From NCBI RefSeq assembly GCF_020193655.1, contig NZ_JADYVE010000012.1, positions 62,001 to 126,000 on the forward strand: 64,000 nt of DNA. The letters run 5' to 3'. The position numbers and the translations under genes are program-made. Every line of letters begins with the position of its first letter. The stretch's first letter is position 1. This document shows positions 8,760 through 16,472 of the stretch, piece by piece. The DNA comes from Ensifer sp. IC3342 (GTDB taxonomy: Bacteria > Pseudomonadota > Alphaproteobacteria > Rhizobiales > Rhizobiaceae). The notes under the pieces were generated by a model, which did no database searches, was not told where the DNA came from, and saw only the letters and a program-made list of their open reading frames with translations.

Positions 8760-9184
8760 TCATCCTCGACACCAACGTGCTGTCGGAATTGCTGGCGCCG
8801 TCGCCGTCCGCTGCTGTCGAGGCGTGGCTCGTCGAGCAGCCGCCGACGTCGGTGTTCACCACGACCGTCACCGAAGCCGAGATCCTTTACGGACTGCGGC
8901 TTCTACCGGATAGACGCCGCCGGCGCGACCTCGAGGGGGCGATCGTCCCGATCTTTCGCGAGGATCTTGCCGGGCGCATTTTGCCATTCGACAGCGAGGC
9001 TGCAGACGCCTATGCCACGCTGGCCGTGGAGCGGCGCAAGGCCGGCCGCCCTATCAGCCAGTTCGACGCACAGATTGCCGCGATCGCCCGTTCTCGCGGC
9101 GCGGCGTTGGCAACGCGCAATGTCGCGGACTTCGAAGGCATCGGCATTGCCATCATCAATCCTTGGAACCACCAGCTCCCGTGA
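8756..9184 (+). CDS. PIN-domain toxin, VapC/FitB type
   Basis: A 142-residue PIN-domain ribonuclease. Metal-binding acidic residues are visible: D5 in MIILDTNVLSELL, E42 in TTTVTEAEILYGL, and a further pair in the ISQFDAQIAAIARSRG and TRNVADFEG segments near residues 103-125. The start is GTG 8756, overlapping the antitoxin stop, which couples translation of the two genes. PIN toxins of this type cleave RNA, often tRNA. All expected residues are present, so it looks active. Confidence 0.92.
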   Translation: MIILDTNVLSELLAPSPSAAVEAWLVEQPPTSVFTTTVTEAEILYGLRLLPDRRRRRDLEGAIVPIFREDLAGRILPFDSEAADAYATLAVERRKAGRPISQFDAQIAAIARSRGAALATRNVADFEGIGIAIINPWNHQLP

Positions 9185-9462
9185 TTTCGGGACGCCGATC
9201 GAAGGGAGCACCGTTGCCGGTAGGCTCAATCGGGAGAAGCCGGACTCAACAGTCGACGTTGAAATGATCGAGGCCCGGCTCCATGTCGGATTTCTCGATC
9301 GCAGCGATTTCATCGTCGCTCAATGTCACGGTTGCTTCTACGCAACGGTCACGCTTAGCCTGCGAGCGACGGTCGTTCCACGTCATTGCAATACTCCCTT
9401 TCGCGGAATACACGGGATATCCGTAGTTTTCTCAAATCCGCCGGAAAACGTCGGAGTCAATC

Positions 9463-10635
9463 TTGGGCAATCGTAAGTCACCGGGTGCCAACAGCCAAGC
9501 CGTCCTCCGCCGCGCCGAACAGCTCGACGCGCTTGACGCCATCCTGCCATTCGACCGGCGCGATCAGCTGGCCGCGCTTCTCACAGACGACGATGTCGAA
9601 ACCTTGAAACATCTCGCCGCCGAAGGCATGGGCGAAAACACGCTGCGAGCGCTCGCCTCCGACCTCGGCTACCTCGAGGCATGGTGTCAGCTCGCCACTG
9701 GCGCCCCCCTCCAATGGCCGGCGCCGGAATCGCTGCTGCTGAAATTTGTCGCCCATCACCTCTGGGATCCAGTCAAGCGCAAGGAGGACCCGACCCACGG
9801 CATGCCGGCGGAGGTCGAGGCCGCATTGCGGGCCGAACGCCTGCTCCGGGCCGACGGTCCGCACGCACCGGGCACGGTGCGGCGGCGGCTGACCACCTGG
9901 TCGATCCTCACCCGCTGGCGCGGCCTGACCGGCGTGTTTGGCGCGCCGTCGCTCAAATCCGCCCTGCGGCTTGCCGTTCGCGCCAGCGCCCGGCCGCGGC
10001 AGCGCAAGAGCCGGAAGACGGTCACCGGAGACGTGCTCGCAAAGCTCCTCGAAACATGCGCCAGCAATCGGTTGGTCGACGTGCGCGATCGGGCCCTGTT
10101 TTTGACCGCCTTCGCCTCCGGCGGCCGTCGCCGGTCGGAAGTGGTGGGATTGCGGGCCGAGGATCTCGTTGACGAGGAACCGGTACTCGCCGATCCGGCC
10201 GACAAGACCTCCCCTCCCCTCCCCTGTCTCAGCATTCACCTCGGCCGCACCAAGACGACGACCAGCGACGACAGCGCGCATGTGCTGTTGATCGGCCGGC
10301 CGGTGACCGTGTTGAAGCGATGGCTGGCGGAAGCTGCGATCCAGGAAGGACCGGTGTTTCGGCGCATCGATCAGTGGGGCAACGTGGACCGACGGGCGCT
10401 GACGCCGCAATCGGTCAACCTGATCCTCAAGCGCCGCTGCCAGCAGGCCGGCCTTGATCCGGCGCTGTTTTCAGCGCACGGCTTAAGATCTGGCTATCTG
10501 ACCGAGGCGGCAAGCCGCGGTATCCCGCTGCCCGAAGCGATGCAGCAATCGCTGCACAAATCGGTGACCCAGGCGGCGAGCTACTACAATAATGCCGAGC
10601 GAAAGTCAGGCCGGGCCGCAAGACTCGCCGTGTAA
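9463..10635 (+). CDS. Tyrosine recombinase / integrase
   Basis: A 390-residue site-specific recombinase. An N-terminal SAM-like DNA-binding domain (about 25-170) precedes the catalytic domain. The catalytic pattern is present: Arg in ASGGRRRSEVVGL, the HGLRSG box, a later His in QSLHKSV and the nucleophile Tyr in AASYYNN. The frame opens with TTG at 9463 after CGGAG. No ATG lies near it. Upstream there are 278 bases without a gene. The neighbours (toxin-antitoxin, repABC) suggest a role in plasmid dimer resolution or integration, which is inferred and not shown. Confidence 0.88.
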   Translation: MGNRKSPGANSQAVLRRAEQLDALDAILPFDRRDQLAALLTDDDVETLKHLAAEGMGENTLRALASDLGYLEAWCQLATGAPLQWPAPESLLLKFVAHHLWDPVKRKEDPTHGMPAEVEAALRAERLLRADGPHAPGTVRRRLTTWSILTRWRGLTGVFGAPSLKSALRLAVRASARPRQRKSRKTVTGDVLAKLLETCASNRLVDVRDRALFLTAFASGGRRRSEVVGLRAEDLVDEEPVLADPADKTSPPLPCLSIHLGRTKTTTSDDSAHVLLIGRPVTVLKRWLAEAAIQEGPVFRRIDQWGNVDRRALTPQSVNLILKRRCQQAGLDPALFSAHGLRSGYLTEAASRGIPLPEAMQQSLHKSVTQAASYYNNAERKSGRAARLAV

Positions 10636-10846
10636 ATACGCCCCTGATGATACGTCTGAAAGCGGATTGGGAGGCAGAGACGCTCCGAGCTGCTCTATAC
10701 CCCGCCAGTTATCGATAGCGATTGGTCGCATCGCAAACCATCCGCGTGACGGAATCGAGAGACTCGTTTGCTTTCATTTACCGAAAATTAACCACGCTCT
10801 TCAATGGGCATTAGGCGAGGCTGCGCATGCCCATGCCGGTCACCGG

Positions 10847-11743
10847 TCACCATGGCCTATACCAACCCGCGACTTCGGTCTGTGCGTCGCGATGCTTTCC
10901 GCCCAGCGTTGCCGCGTAGTAAGCCGCAACGGCGCTGACAAACAGGGCAGCGGCGGTCAAGAACGCACCCATCAGAGCAACCTTTCGGGCATTGTCAGCT
11001 ATCTCACGCGCATTCGCTGCTGCTGCCTTGGCGTCGGTTAGGAGCGCATCTACTCGTTGCTGGGCGGCGGCTTCGTCGATTCCTGCACGCGCGGCGACGG
11101 TGGAGGTCAGGTACTGCCGATCAGCCTCATTCAAGCTGTCCTCCGCAACCGATGCGATGAGAATGCGACCAACCTCGCCACGCGTTTCCGGTGGCAGGGG
11201 CGTCTGCGACGTGGCGTTGCCACGCAAGAAACGATCGACAGCGAGATCGTAGGTGCGTGGATCCTCGGGACCGGCCGCGGCGCCGGCGGTCACCACACTG
11301 GCAGTTCCGGCCGCAGTCGCGGCAACCCCGGCCGCACCGGATAGCGCGACCAGTGTGCTGAACACGACACCCAGTGCCCATACGATCAAGCCGTGGGAAC
11401 CGTCACGAATATCGGACTCGTATTCACTTGCGTCGCCTATCCGGCGGCGTAAGCGTCCCGCAAGATAACCGCCGGCGAAATAGCTCGACACTTGCACCCA
11501 TAGCATCCATAGCGCGGCGGCAACGGCGAACCAGATCAACGGTCTGCCCGCTCCCTCATCGAAGTCAGCAAATGTCAGCCCGAGTGCCGATCCGAAAGCG
11601 AGCAGGACAACGGATATCGCGCTCGCGACTATGGCTCCAGCAAAGATGGCTGCCCAATCTACATACGAGGGTTCCTCGGTTGACGTCACAGGCACAATGG
11701 ATTCCTTGGATTCCTTGCTTGGAGGCAATTCAGAGAGGGTCAT
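10847..11743 (-). CDS. Membrane protein of unknown function
   Basis: A 298-residue protein with about four membrane segments: near residues 30-52, 65-90, 120-150 and 255-280. A soluble stretch of about 100 residues between the third and fourth is Ala-rich and probably coiled-coil. The start at 11743 is chosen for AGGAGA seven bases upstream. The open frame reaches 11893 but that extension has no binding site. I do not recognise the family. It lies in the same orientation as, and 160 bases from, the 24-residue peptide gene. Confidence 0.75.
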   Translation of the reverse strand: MTLSELPPSKESKESIVPVTSTEEPSYVDWAAIFAGAIVASAISVVLLAFGSALGLTFADFDEGAGRPLIWFAVAAALWMLWVQVSSYFAGGYLAGRLRRRIGDASEYESDIRDGSHGLIVWALGVVFSTLVALSGAAGVAATAAGTASVVTAGAAAGPEDPRTYDLAVDRFLRGNATSQTPLPPETRGEVGRILIASVAEDSLNEADRQYLTSTVAARAGIDEAAAQQRVDALLTDAKAAAANAREIADNARKVALMGAFLTAAALFVSAVAAYYAATLGGKHRDAQTEVAGWYRPW

Positions 11744-11903
11744 TTGATTATCTCCTGCGTCCTGAGCGCCCACTTCAACCGAGTTTGGACCGAGGATCCG
11801 ACCGGAATCTGGCGGTTCGTGAAGCCTTGGCGTCCCATCTAATCTTTCGCGGCTGCATATGCTGCCAGCTCCGGGGGAGCTGGTTGGTGTCACGGCACAG
11901 CGA

Positions 11904-11978
11904 TTAATTCAGGCCGACTAAGGACAGCAACGCCATGATGACGACAACGAGCCCCACGAGATAAATGAGACCGTGCAT
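11904..11978 (-). CDS. 24-residue single-span membrane peptide
   Basis: A very short gene: ATG at 11978, strong GGAGG nine bases upstream, stop TAA at 11904. The peptide begins MHGLIYLVGLVVVIMALL and ends SLVGLN, one uninterrupted hydrophobic helix with no charged residue except a His at position 2. From memory, near-identical short hydrophobic peptides occur in other Hyphomicrobiales genomes. The function is unknown. It could be a small membrane regulator of a larger membrane protein such as its neighbour. Confidence 0.7.
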   Translation of the reverse strand: MHGLIYLVGLVVVIMALLSLVGLN

Positions 11979-12321
11979 GTCGGGTCCTCCAAAACATAAC
12001 TCTGGTTGCTACAACCATTGGAAGGGAAGAACGTTCCCGTCATCACGCCAGATCGAGCAGCTGCAGCAGCTATCTCTATGACGATAAAGCTGCATTAAAG
12101 GTCTGCGATTAGCCGGCGCGCTCTGTCGGGCTGGAACCTACCCGTCTCATTGTCGATCGCGCCATTGCAAAGTGCGGTGAGCTGGATGGTAGTGTCATTG
12201 TTAGCGGCGATAGCCTGAAACTTTTTAGGCAAGTCCGTCGTCGCCTCCTGAACATGGATGTCTCGGGCAACCCACCATACAGGTCACCCCGCCAGCGGTC
12301 TGACACCTTTGACGACAACGA
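11979..12321. other. Intergenic region between peptide gene and repC
   Basis: About 340 bases. The left 130 bases are AT-richer, with nothing recognisable beyond an expected promoter for the peptide gene. From about 12112 the plus strand has an open frame with gene-like composition (GLEPTRLIVDRAIAKCGEL onward) that lacks a start codon and runs antisense into the end of repC. It may be a gene remnant. No family was recognised. Confidence 0.4.
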
Positions 12322-13536
12322 TTACGACACTCTCCGCGCCTCCACGCCATTGCCCCTGAGCAGGGCCATCAACATCGGCCCGAGCGAAAACTCGCCGCGC
12401 GCCGCCTTTCGCGTGAGATCGCGCAAATAGCCGCCGGCATTGTTGATGTGCCCTGCCCTTTCGAGGATGCAGGCGACAGCCACCGCGGCATTCTGCTGCC
12501 CCATGACCTCGCAGGCGTCCTGATAGGCCGACGGGCTGACCCCCAGCGTCGATCGAACGACGACCGCCGCCGACATCAGGTCGCGCCAGCTTCCAACCGC
12601 GCCGCCCGGCCCGTAATCGTTGATCTCTGGGCAGGCCTTCAGCACCATACCCAACGGGAATGCCTTTATCGGCTCGCTCGTCGGCCGGCTGGTCTGGTTC
12701 GACTTCGCGCCCGGCTCTTTTCTAGAGCTAGGTTCAAGTTCACTGCTGGATTCGGTATTTGAATTCTGTATGTGGCGTTCATTCTGAACGGCATTGCTGC
12801 CCGTATCTTCGGAATTTTCCTGAATTTCCAGCCGGTTGATGATTTCCTCGCGCAGCATCTCCATTTCGTCGAGGATTGGCTGTATATCCGCGATCGTCGG
12901 CGTGCGGGGGATGCGCCCGGTCAGGCCGAGGAATATCTCCTCGATGTGTCCCCAGTCGCCGGCAGCCCCCTCCTCCATCGCAGCGCTGATCAGCTTGCGG
13001 ACGTCGCGCCGGCAGATCGACAACGCTTCCTTGGTGATGCGAAAGCGCTTGCGCTCTGCGGCAACCTGTTGTGCGGCGTGCGCCAGTTCCTCGGCGCGTG
13101 CCAGTAGCGGCGCCAGGTTGAAGCCGAACGCCTCCTCGATCGCACCGGTCTCGTCCTTGCGGGCGTAACGTTTGCCGTTGGCGCTATCCTTGCGCTGGAT
13201 CAGGCCAGCGTCGATGAGCGCGGCGAGATGCCGGCGCAGCGTCGTGCCGGCGATGCCGTGCGCGCGTACTGAGAGCTGGTCGTTCGACGGAAAAACGACG
13301 AGCCCTCGCTCCTCGCAAAGCTCGTTGTCCGGGTAGAACGTCAACAGCGCATCGAGAACCGCCAGAGCGCGGTCCTGGATGCCGAGCACCGCCCTCGCCT
13401 CGCAGGCGTCGCGAAACACCTTCCATTTGTCGACTGTCTTGCCGGGTCTGATTTCGGCCGTCCGCATCTGCCCTTTGATTTGGGCAAGCGAGATCGGCCG
13501 CCGCCCAAAGGGCGTCGTCACATTTCCAACCTGCAT
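12322..13536 (-). CDS. repC: Replication initiator RepC
   Basis: A 404-residue RepC, the replication initiator of repABC replicons, which acts in cis at an origin inside its own gene. The N-terminus MQVGNVTTPFGRRPISLAQ is diagnostic. A winged-helix DNA-binding domain covers roughly residues 40-170 (SVRAHGIAGTTLRRHLAALI) and a second domain the C-terminus (NAGGYLRDLTRKA). ATG 13536 fits the family start and has GAAGG just upstream. The frame also allows a GTG nine bases earlier. It is third in the operon, 179 bases after repB. That gap carries an antisense RNA gene that would limit its expression. Confidence 0.97.
   Translation of the reverse strand: MQVGNVTTPFGRRPISLAQIKGQMRTAEIRPGKTVDKWKVFRDACEARAVLGIQDRALAVLDALLTFYPDNELCEERGLVVFPSNDQLSVRAHGIAGTTLRRHLAALIDAGLIQRKDSANGKRYARKDETGAIEEAFGFNLAPLLARAEELAHAAQQVAAERKRFRITKEALSICRRDVRKLISAAMEEGAAGDWGHIEEIFLGLTGRIPRTPTIADIQPILDEMEMLREEIINRLEIQENSEDTGSNAVQNERHIQNSNTESSSELEPSSRKEPGAKSNQTSRPTSEPIKAFPLGMVLKACPEINDYGPGGAVGSWRDLMSAAVVVRSTLGVSPSAYQDACEVMGQQNAAVAVACILERAGHINNAGGYLRDLTRKAARGEFSLGPMLMALLRGNGVEARRVS
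12725..12850. other. Probable origin of replication inside repC
   Basis: The middle of repC is clearly AT-richer than its surroundings and codes a low-complexity Asn/Ser/Glu linker (ENSEDTGSNAVQNERHIQNS). In studied repABC plasmids the origin lies in such an AT-rich stretch within repC. The boundaries are approximate and assigned by composition only. Confidence 0.5.
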
Positions 13537-13595
13537 TTCCTTCACCTCTCAGAAGGCAAAAGAAGTCCGCTCACCAAAAACGGTGCCAAAGACTC

Positions 13596-13624
13596 TTGAC
13601 GGGGATTCGTGGAAATGCGATTCT
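13596..13624 (+). promoter_or_regulatory. Promoter of the counter-transcribed RNA
   Basis: TTGACG at 13596-13601 and GATTCT at 13619-13624 are 17 bases apart on the strand opposite to repABC. The -35 is near consensus and the -10 is weak. It lies in the repB-repC gap, directly before the small RNA and its terminator. Confidence 0.6.
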
Positions 13625-13629
13625 CAGAT

Positions 13630-13682
13630 CGCTACATCAGAGGAAGGCTTCCACGACGGCAACGTTTGGGGGCCTTTTTCTT
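13630..13682 (+). ncRNA. Counter-transcribed RNA (incA-type) controlling repC
   Basis: A short RNA of about 50 nt is predicted on the plus strand, antisense to the repB-repC leader. A promoter lies at 13596-13624 and a strong intrinsic terminator at 13644-13683. In all well-studied repABC plasmids a ctRNA at this place lowers repC expression and sets copy number and incompatibility. The position, length and terminator agree with that model. The exact 5' end is inferred. Confidence 0.7.
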
Positions 13683-13683
13683 T
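13644..13683 (+). terminator. Intrinsic terminator of the ctRNA
   Basis: A nine-pair stem (AAGGCTTCC at 13644-13652 with GGGGGCCTT at 13668-13676, two G-U pairs) with a 15-base loop is followed by TTTTTCTTTT. In published ctRNAs this hairpin also forms the kissing loop with the target leader. Confidence 0.75.
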
Positions 13684-13715
13684 TGCGGTTATCCTCCTAG
13701 TTCCAAGTCTGCGAA

Positions 13716-14708
13716 CTACTGTTTATTTCGCTGCACGAACTGATCGTGCAGCGTCTCAATCTGCGCCGCAACGAAGTCGACGAACCCAGTCGGCACGGAT
13801 TTGTTGAAAGCGAGTTTGGAGCCGGATTTGGCGTGGCTCACCTGCCCCAAAACAAGGCCGTGAGCTACGAGCTGCGTGGCGTCCACTGTCGCTGAGGCGG
13901 AGTCTCGCTCCGCGCCGAGCACGTCAAAAACGGCGTTAAATCGGGCGTCGCTTCCTCCGCTTAGAGTTTCGGGTCGGCCAAGCGCTTCCCGGGCCGCCTG
14001 GAGCGGCGCCGCATGTGCCGCCCATCGGGCCTCCAAGTCTAGCCAGCGCCGGCGACCGATCTCCGGGGCCGCGCCAATCTCTAGGACAATCTCTCGCGGC
14101 AACGCGTTGGCGAGCCGGATCATTTCCGAAATATGCGATTTGCCAGTGCTCAGTGACTTGCAGATCACGTCGCGACCGAAACCGGCCGCCTCTTGCGAAT
14201 GCGCGAAAAGGCAACGCTCTATGAAGGAGAGATCATTGCGGTTGCTATTCTCCCCGCCCTGAAGAACGACCGCATCAACATCACTGAGATCCCGCGCAAT
14301 CGCCTTGAACTTGATGCCCAAGAGTTTGGCGGCTGCGAGGCGGCGGCGACCGAAAACAATCTGAAACGGTTTTGCGGCGCCCTGCACTGGGCGCACAAGG
14401 CCAGGTGTGCTCTGCCCATGCTCTCCCATCGACTGCATGAGTTCGGTGAGGTTCGCCGCATCGTATGCCGACGCGAAGCGATCAGGAATCGCAGAATCCA
14501 GTACATCGTCGGGGTCAATCTCGATGATCTGACCGCCATCCTTCAGCAGCCGCTCAGCGAATTCGCTGCGCTCCTGGATCTGCCTAACCCCAGCCGCTAC
14601 TTTCAGAAGATGTGGGGACGTCGTTCTCTGACCCCCTCCCCTCTCGGGCGAGCTCTCAAGCTGACCCAGGACGTTAGCAAACAGGCCCTTCGAATCCTTG
14701 CGGCTCAT
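13716..14708 (-). CDS. repB: Partition protein RepB (ParB family)
   Basis: A 330-residue ParB-family centromere-binding protein. The N-terminal ParB/Spo0J domain has the FGRRRLAAAK box near residues 119-128 and ENSNRNDLS near 153-161, the positions that form the CTP-binding and clamp region in the family. A helix-turn-helix follows (ICKSLSTGKSHISEMIRLAN). ATG 14708 overlaps the repA stop (ATGA) and has GGGGGAGAG just before it. The frame also offers an ATG 12 bases earlier. RepB should bind the four parS palindromes at 16.07-16.46 kb and, with RepA, segregate the replicon and repress the operon. Confidence 0.96.
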   Translation of the reverse strand: MSRKDSKGLFANVLGQLESSPERGGGQRTTSPHLLKVAAGVRQIQERSEFAERLLKDGGQIIEIDPDDVLDSAIPDRFASAYDAANLTELMQSMGEHGQSTPGLVRPVQGAAKPFQIVFGRRRLAAAKLLGIKFKAIARDLSDVDAVVLQGGENSNRNDLSFIERCLFAHSQEAAGFGRDVICKSLSTGKSHISEMIRLANALPREIVLEIGAAPEIGRRRWLDLEARWAAHAAPLQAAREALGRPETLSGGSDARFNAVFDVLGAERDSASATVDATQLVAHGLVLGQVSHAKSGSKLAFNKSVPTGFVDFVAAQIETLHDQFVQRNKQ

Positions 14709-15880
14709 TCTCTCCCCCATGCCTTCCAGAATAGGCTTTCCAGTTCGGCGTTGGCCGCATTGATGGACTCGATGGCGCGGTCATAGGTCTTGGGAGCGGA
14801 GAAGCGCGTCCGCTGCACCTCGTACAGACTTTGCTTCCAGGTTAGCGCATCTGCGACCGCAGTTGACTTGATGACGGAGTTCAACAGCAGGTCTTCACCA
14901 AACACCTGCCGCATGAGGGCTGACATATTCGCCTGGGGATGGTCGTTGGGCTCGAATTTCGTGATGAGGAACTTTGCGAAATCCCATTGAGCCGATGTGC
15001 CGACCTCATCGAGGATCTGCATATATGATGCAGCGAGCTCGAGGAATTTGGCGGTCGAGTCCACGTCAAGCATATGCGCCGGAACCGGGATGACGACGCC
15101 TGTCGCGGCAGTGAGGGATGACAGCGTCAAGAAGTTCAAGGATGGCGCCGAATCCATCAGAATGAAATCGTAGTCGTCCGCAACCTGTTCGAGGGCCTGG
15201 GAAACGCGAAGCAGGAAGCCTGTTCCTCCGGCCCGTCGCATCTCCAGCGCGACGGCCGTTTCAAATTCGGTGAGTTCGAGGCCGGCGCAGATCACGTCGA
15301 AGCCGGCGATATGCGTTTGGTGAACGATCGACTTCGTTGGAACCGGATCCTCGAAACGAATCGCCGAATAGAGGGTATCCCCGCCTCTGTAGTCGAAGTT
15401 CGGGAGATTGCCATGCAGAGCTGTCAGAGACGCCTGCGGGTCAAGATCAACGGCGAGAACGCGGTAACCGCGTAAAGCCAGGTAATGTCCAAGATGGATG
15501 GTGGTGGACGTCTTGCTGGAGCCGCCCTTGAAATTGGTGACTGCGATAATCTGGCACTGTTCGTTGCCGGAGCGACGCGGGTTCATCCACTTCTTGCGGC
15601 CGTTTGCGGCGAGCGCCATTCGCAGTTCGAGGACCTGCTCTAGAGTATAGAGCCGGCGACCGTTGGAGATTTCGGGGGAAGGCCCCTGCTCCTTTGCGGC
15701 CACCTGCCGGATGTAAGCTTCGGTGACATCGAGAAGCTGGGCGACTTCTGTAGATGTGAATTTGCGCATAGTGCGCCGCGCATCTGGCGGAAACTGCGCC
15801 ATGCTCAAATTGTTCAACGCCAGCTCGAGCTTGCTGGAGAAATTCTCCATGAAGGAAAGGCTGCTGAGGTGTCGCGTCAT
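14705..15880 (-). CDS. repA: Partition ATPase RepA (ParA family)
   Basis: A 391-residue ParA-type ATPase with an N-terminal winged-helix region (FTSTEVAQLLDVTEAYIRQV, residues 41-60). The deviant Walker A KGGSSKTSTT is at 118-127 and Walker B-like DLDPQ near 145. Type Ia RepA proteins both partition the plasmid and repress their own operon. AGGA lies eight bases before the ATG. The operon promoter must lie in 15.88-16.05 kb, where an inverted repeat is seen. The stop overlaps repB. Confidence 0.97.
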   Translation of the reverse strand: MTRHLSSLSFMENFSSKLELALNNLSMAQFPPDARRTMRKFTSTEVAQLLDVTEAYIRQVAAKEQGPSPEISNGRRLYTLEQVLELRMALAANGRKKWMNPRRSGNEQCQIIAVTNFKGGSSKTSTTIHLGHYLALRGYRVLAVDLDPQASLTALHGNLPNFDYRGGDTLYSAIRFEDPVPTKSIVHQTHIAGFDVICAGLELTEFETAVALEMRRAGGTGFLLRVSQALEQVADDYDFILMDSAPSLNFLTLSSLTAATGVVIPVPAHMLDVDSTAKFLELAASYMQILDEVGTSAQWDFAKFLITKFEPNDHPQANMSALMRQVFGEDLLLNSVIKSTAVADALTWKQSLYEVQRTRFSAPKTYDRAIESINAANAELESLFWKAWGRE

Positions 15881-15911
15881 AAAAAGAATCCTTGGTGGTC
15901 ACTCTCGCCAC

Positions 15912-15931
15912 TTAACCGCTGTTGTGGTTAA
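15912..15931. promoter_or_regulatory. Inverted repeat upstream of repA, probable operator
   Basis: TTAACC at 15912-15917 and GGTTAA at 15926-15931 form an inverted repeat with eight bases between, centred about 40 bases upstream of the repA start. In repABC replicons RepA, helped by RepB, represses from sites in this region. The assignment rests on position and symmetry only. Confidence 0.45.
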
Positions 15932-16073
15932 CGATCTGCTAACAACCCCATAACTACTCAAAAACCCGCAGTTTCGAATTTTCTCCGCAACTAACCGGTA
16001 CTCCGATTCGGCCCGGCGCATCAATTGTGGCACGTGAATTCAGATTAGATGTGAATGGCTATGCTTCGCACAG

Positions 16074-16088
16074 GTCCCCGCGGGGAAC
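16074..16088. repeat. parS site 1
   Basis: GTCCCCGCGGGGAAC is the most divergent of four copies, having lost one T of the left arm. It matches the rhizobial parS pattern GTTNNNNGCNNNNAAC except at that position. It lies closest to repA. Confidence 0.75.
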
Positions 16089-16200
16089 TTCCGGCACCAG
16101 AGGGCAAATCGGCACGCAGCGCCCCACACACTGAAGCAAATATTGGATATCCCCGCGCCCGTGCCGACGACCCGCAGCACCCACGGCGAAGCTTGCGGCC

Positions 16201-16220
16201 AAGTTCCCCGCGGGGAACTT
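16201..16220. repeat. parS site 2
   Basis: A perfect 20-base palindrome, AAGTTCCCCG followed by its reverse complement. It is the longest symmetry of the four sites. The centre is 130 bases from site 1. Confidence 0.85.
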
Positions 16221-16232
16221 GAACATGAGACG

Positions 16233-16264
16233 GGATCAGACTGGCGCCACGCCGGTCGTTCGAA
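16233..16264. repeat. Copy of the ardC 3' end beside parS site 2
   Basis: These 32 bases match 16470-16501 at 27 positions. The second copy codes the last residues of ArdC (QTTGIPPV and stop). The first would code RTTGVAPV and stop in the same orientation. Both lie about 10 bases after a parS palindrome. This looks like the tail of a second, deleted ardC gene. Confidence 0.65.
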
Positions 16265-16316
16265 CACCACGAAGATAGCTCAGATCGTTAGCTCAGCGCA
16301 GCGGCAGCTTGTGCAT

Positions 16317-16334
16317 AGTTCCCCGCGGGGAACT
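16317..16334. repeat. parS site 3
   Basis: A perfect 18-base palindrome, AGTTCCCCG and its reverse complement, 115 bases centre to centre from site 2. It is expected to load RepB clamps. Confidence 0.85.
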
Positions 16335-16444
16335 CGCTCCTGACGAACGAGCGCCCCTGCCCCAGATTCTGCCTCCCACGCAAATAGTCACATGCTCGTC
16401 TGGGCCGACGAACGAACAGCCGGCCGCGACGGAGTTCGCGACGC

Positions 16445-16460
16445 GTTCCCCGCGGGGAAC
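16445..16460. repeat. parS site 4
   Basis: A perfect 16-base palindrome GTTCCCCGCGGGGAAC, 127 bases from site 3 and only 13 bases from the ardC stop codon. The four sites are nearly evenly spaced (130, 115, 127 bases). Confidence 0.85.
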
Positions 16461-16472
16461 TTTTGCACTGGA

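Noticed and set aside
12109-12318. 69-codon minus-strand frame downstream of repC
   Set aside because: It is Arg/Ser-rich, has no binding site and no family resemblance. The opposite strand has the more gene-like composition.
16074-16460. The four palindromes as a CRISPR array or iterons
   Set aside because: The repeats are perfect palindromes with 115-130-base unequal spacers, match the parS pattern and lie by repAB. CRISPR spacers would be about 30-40 bases.
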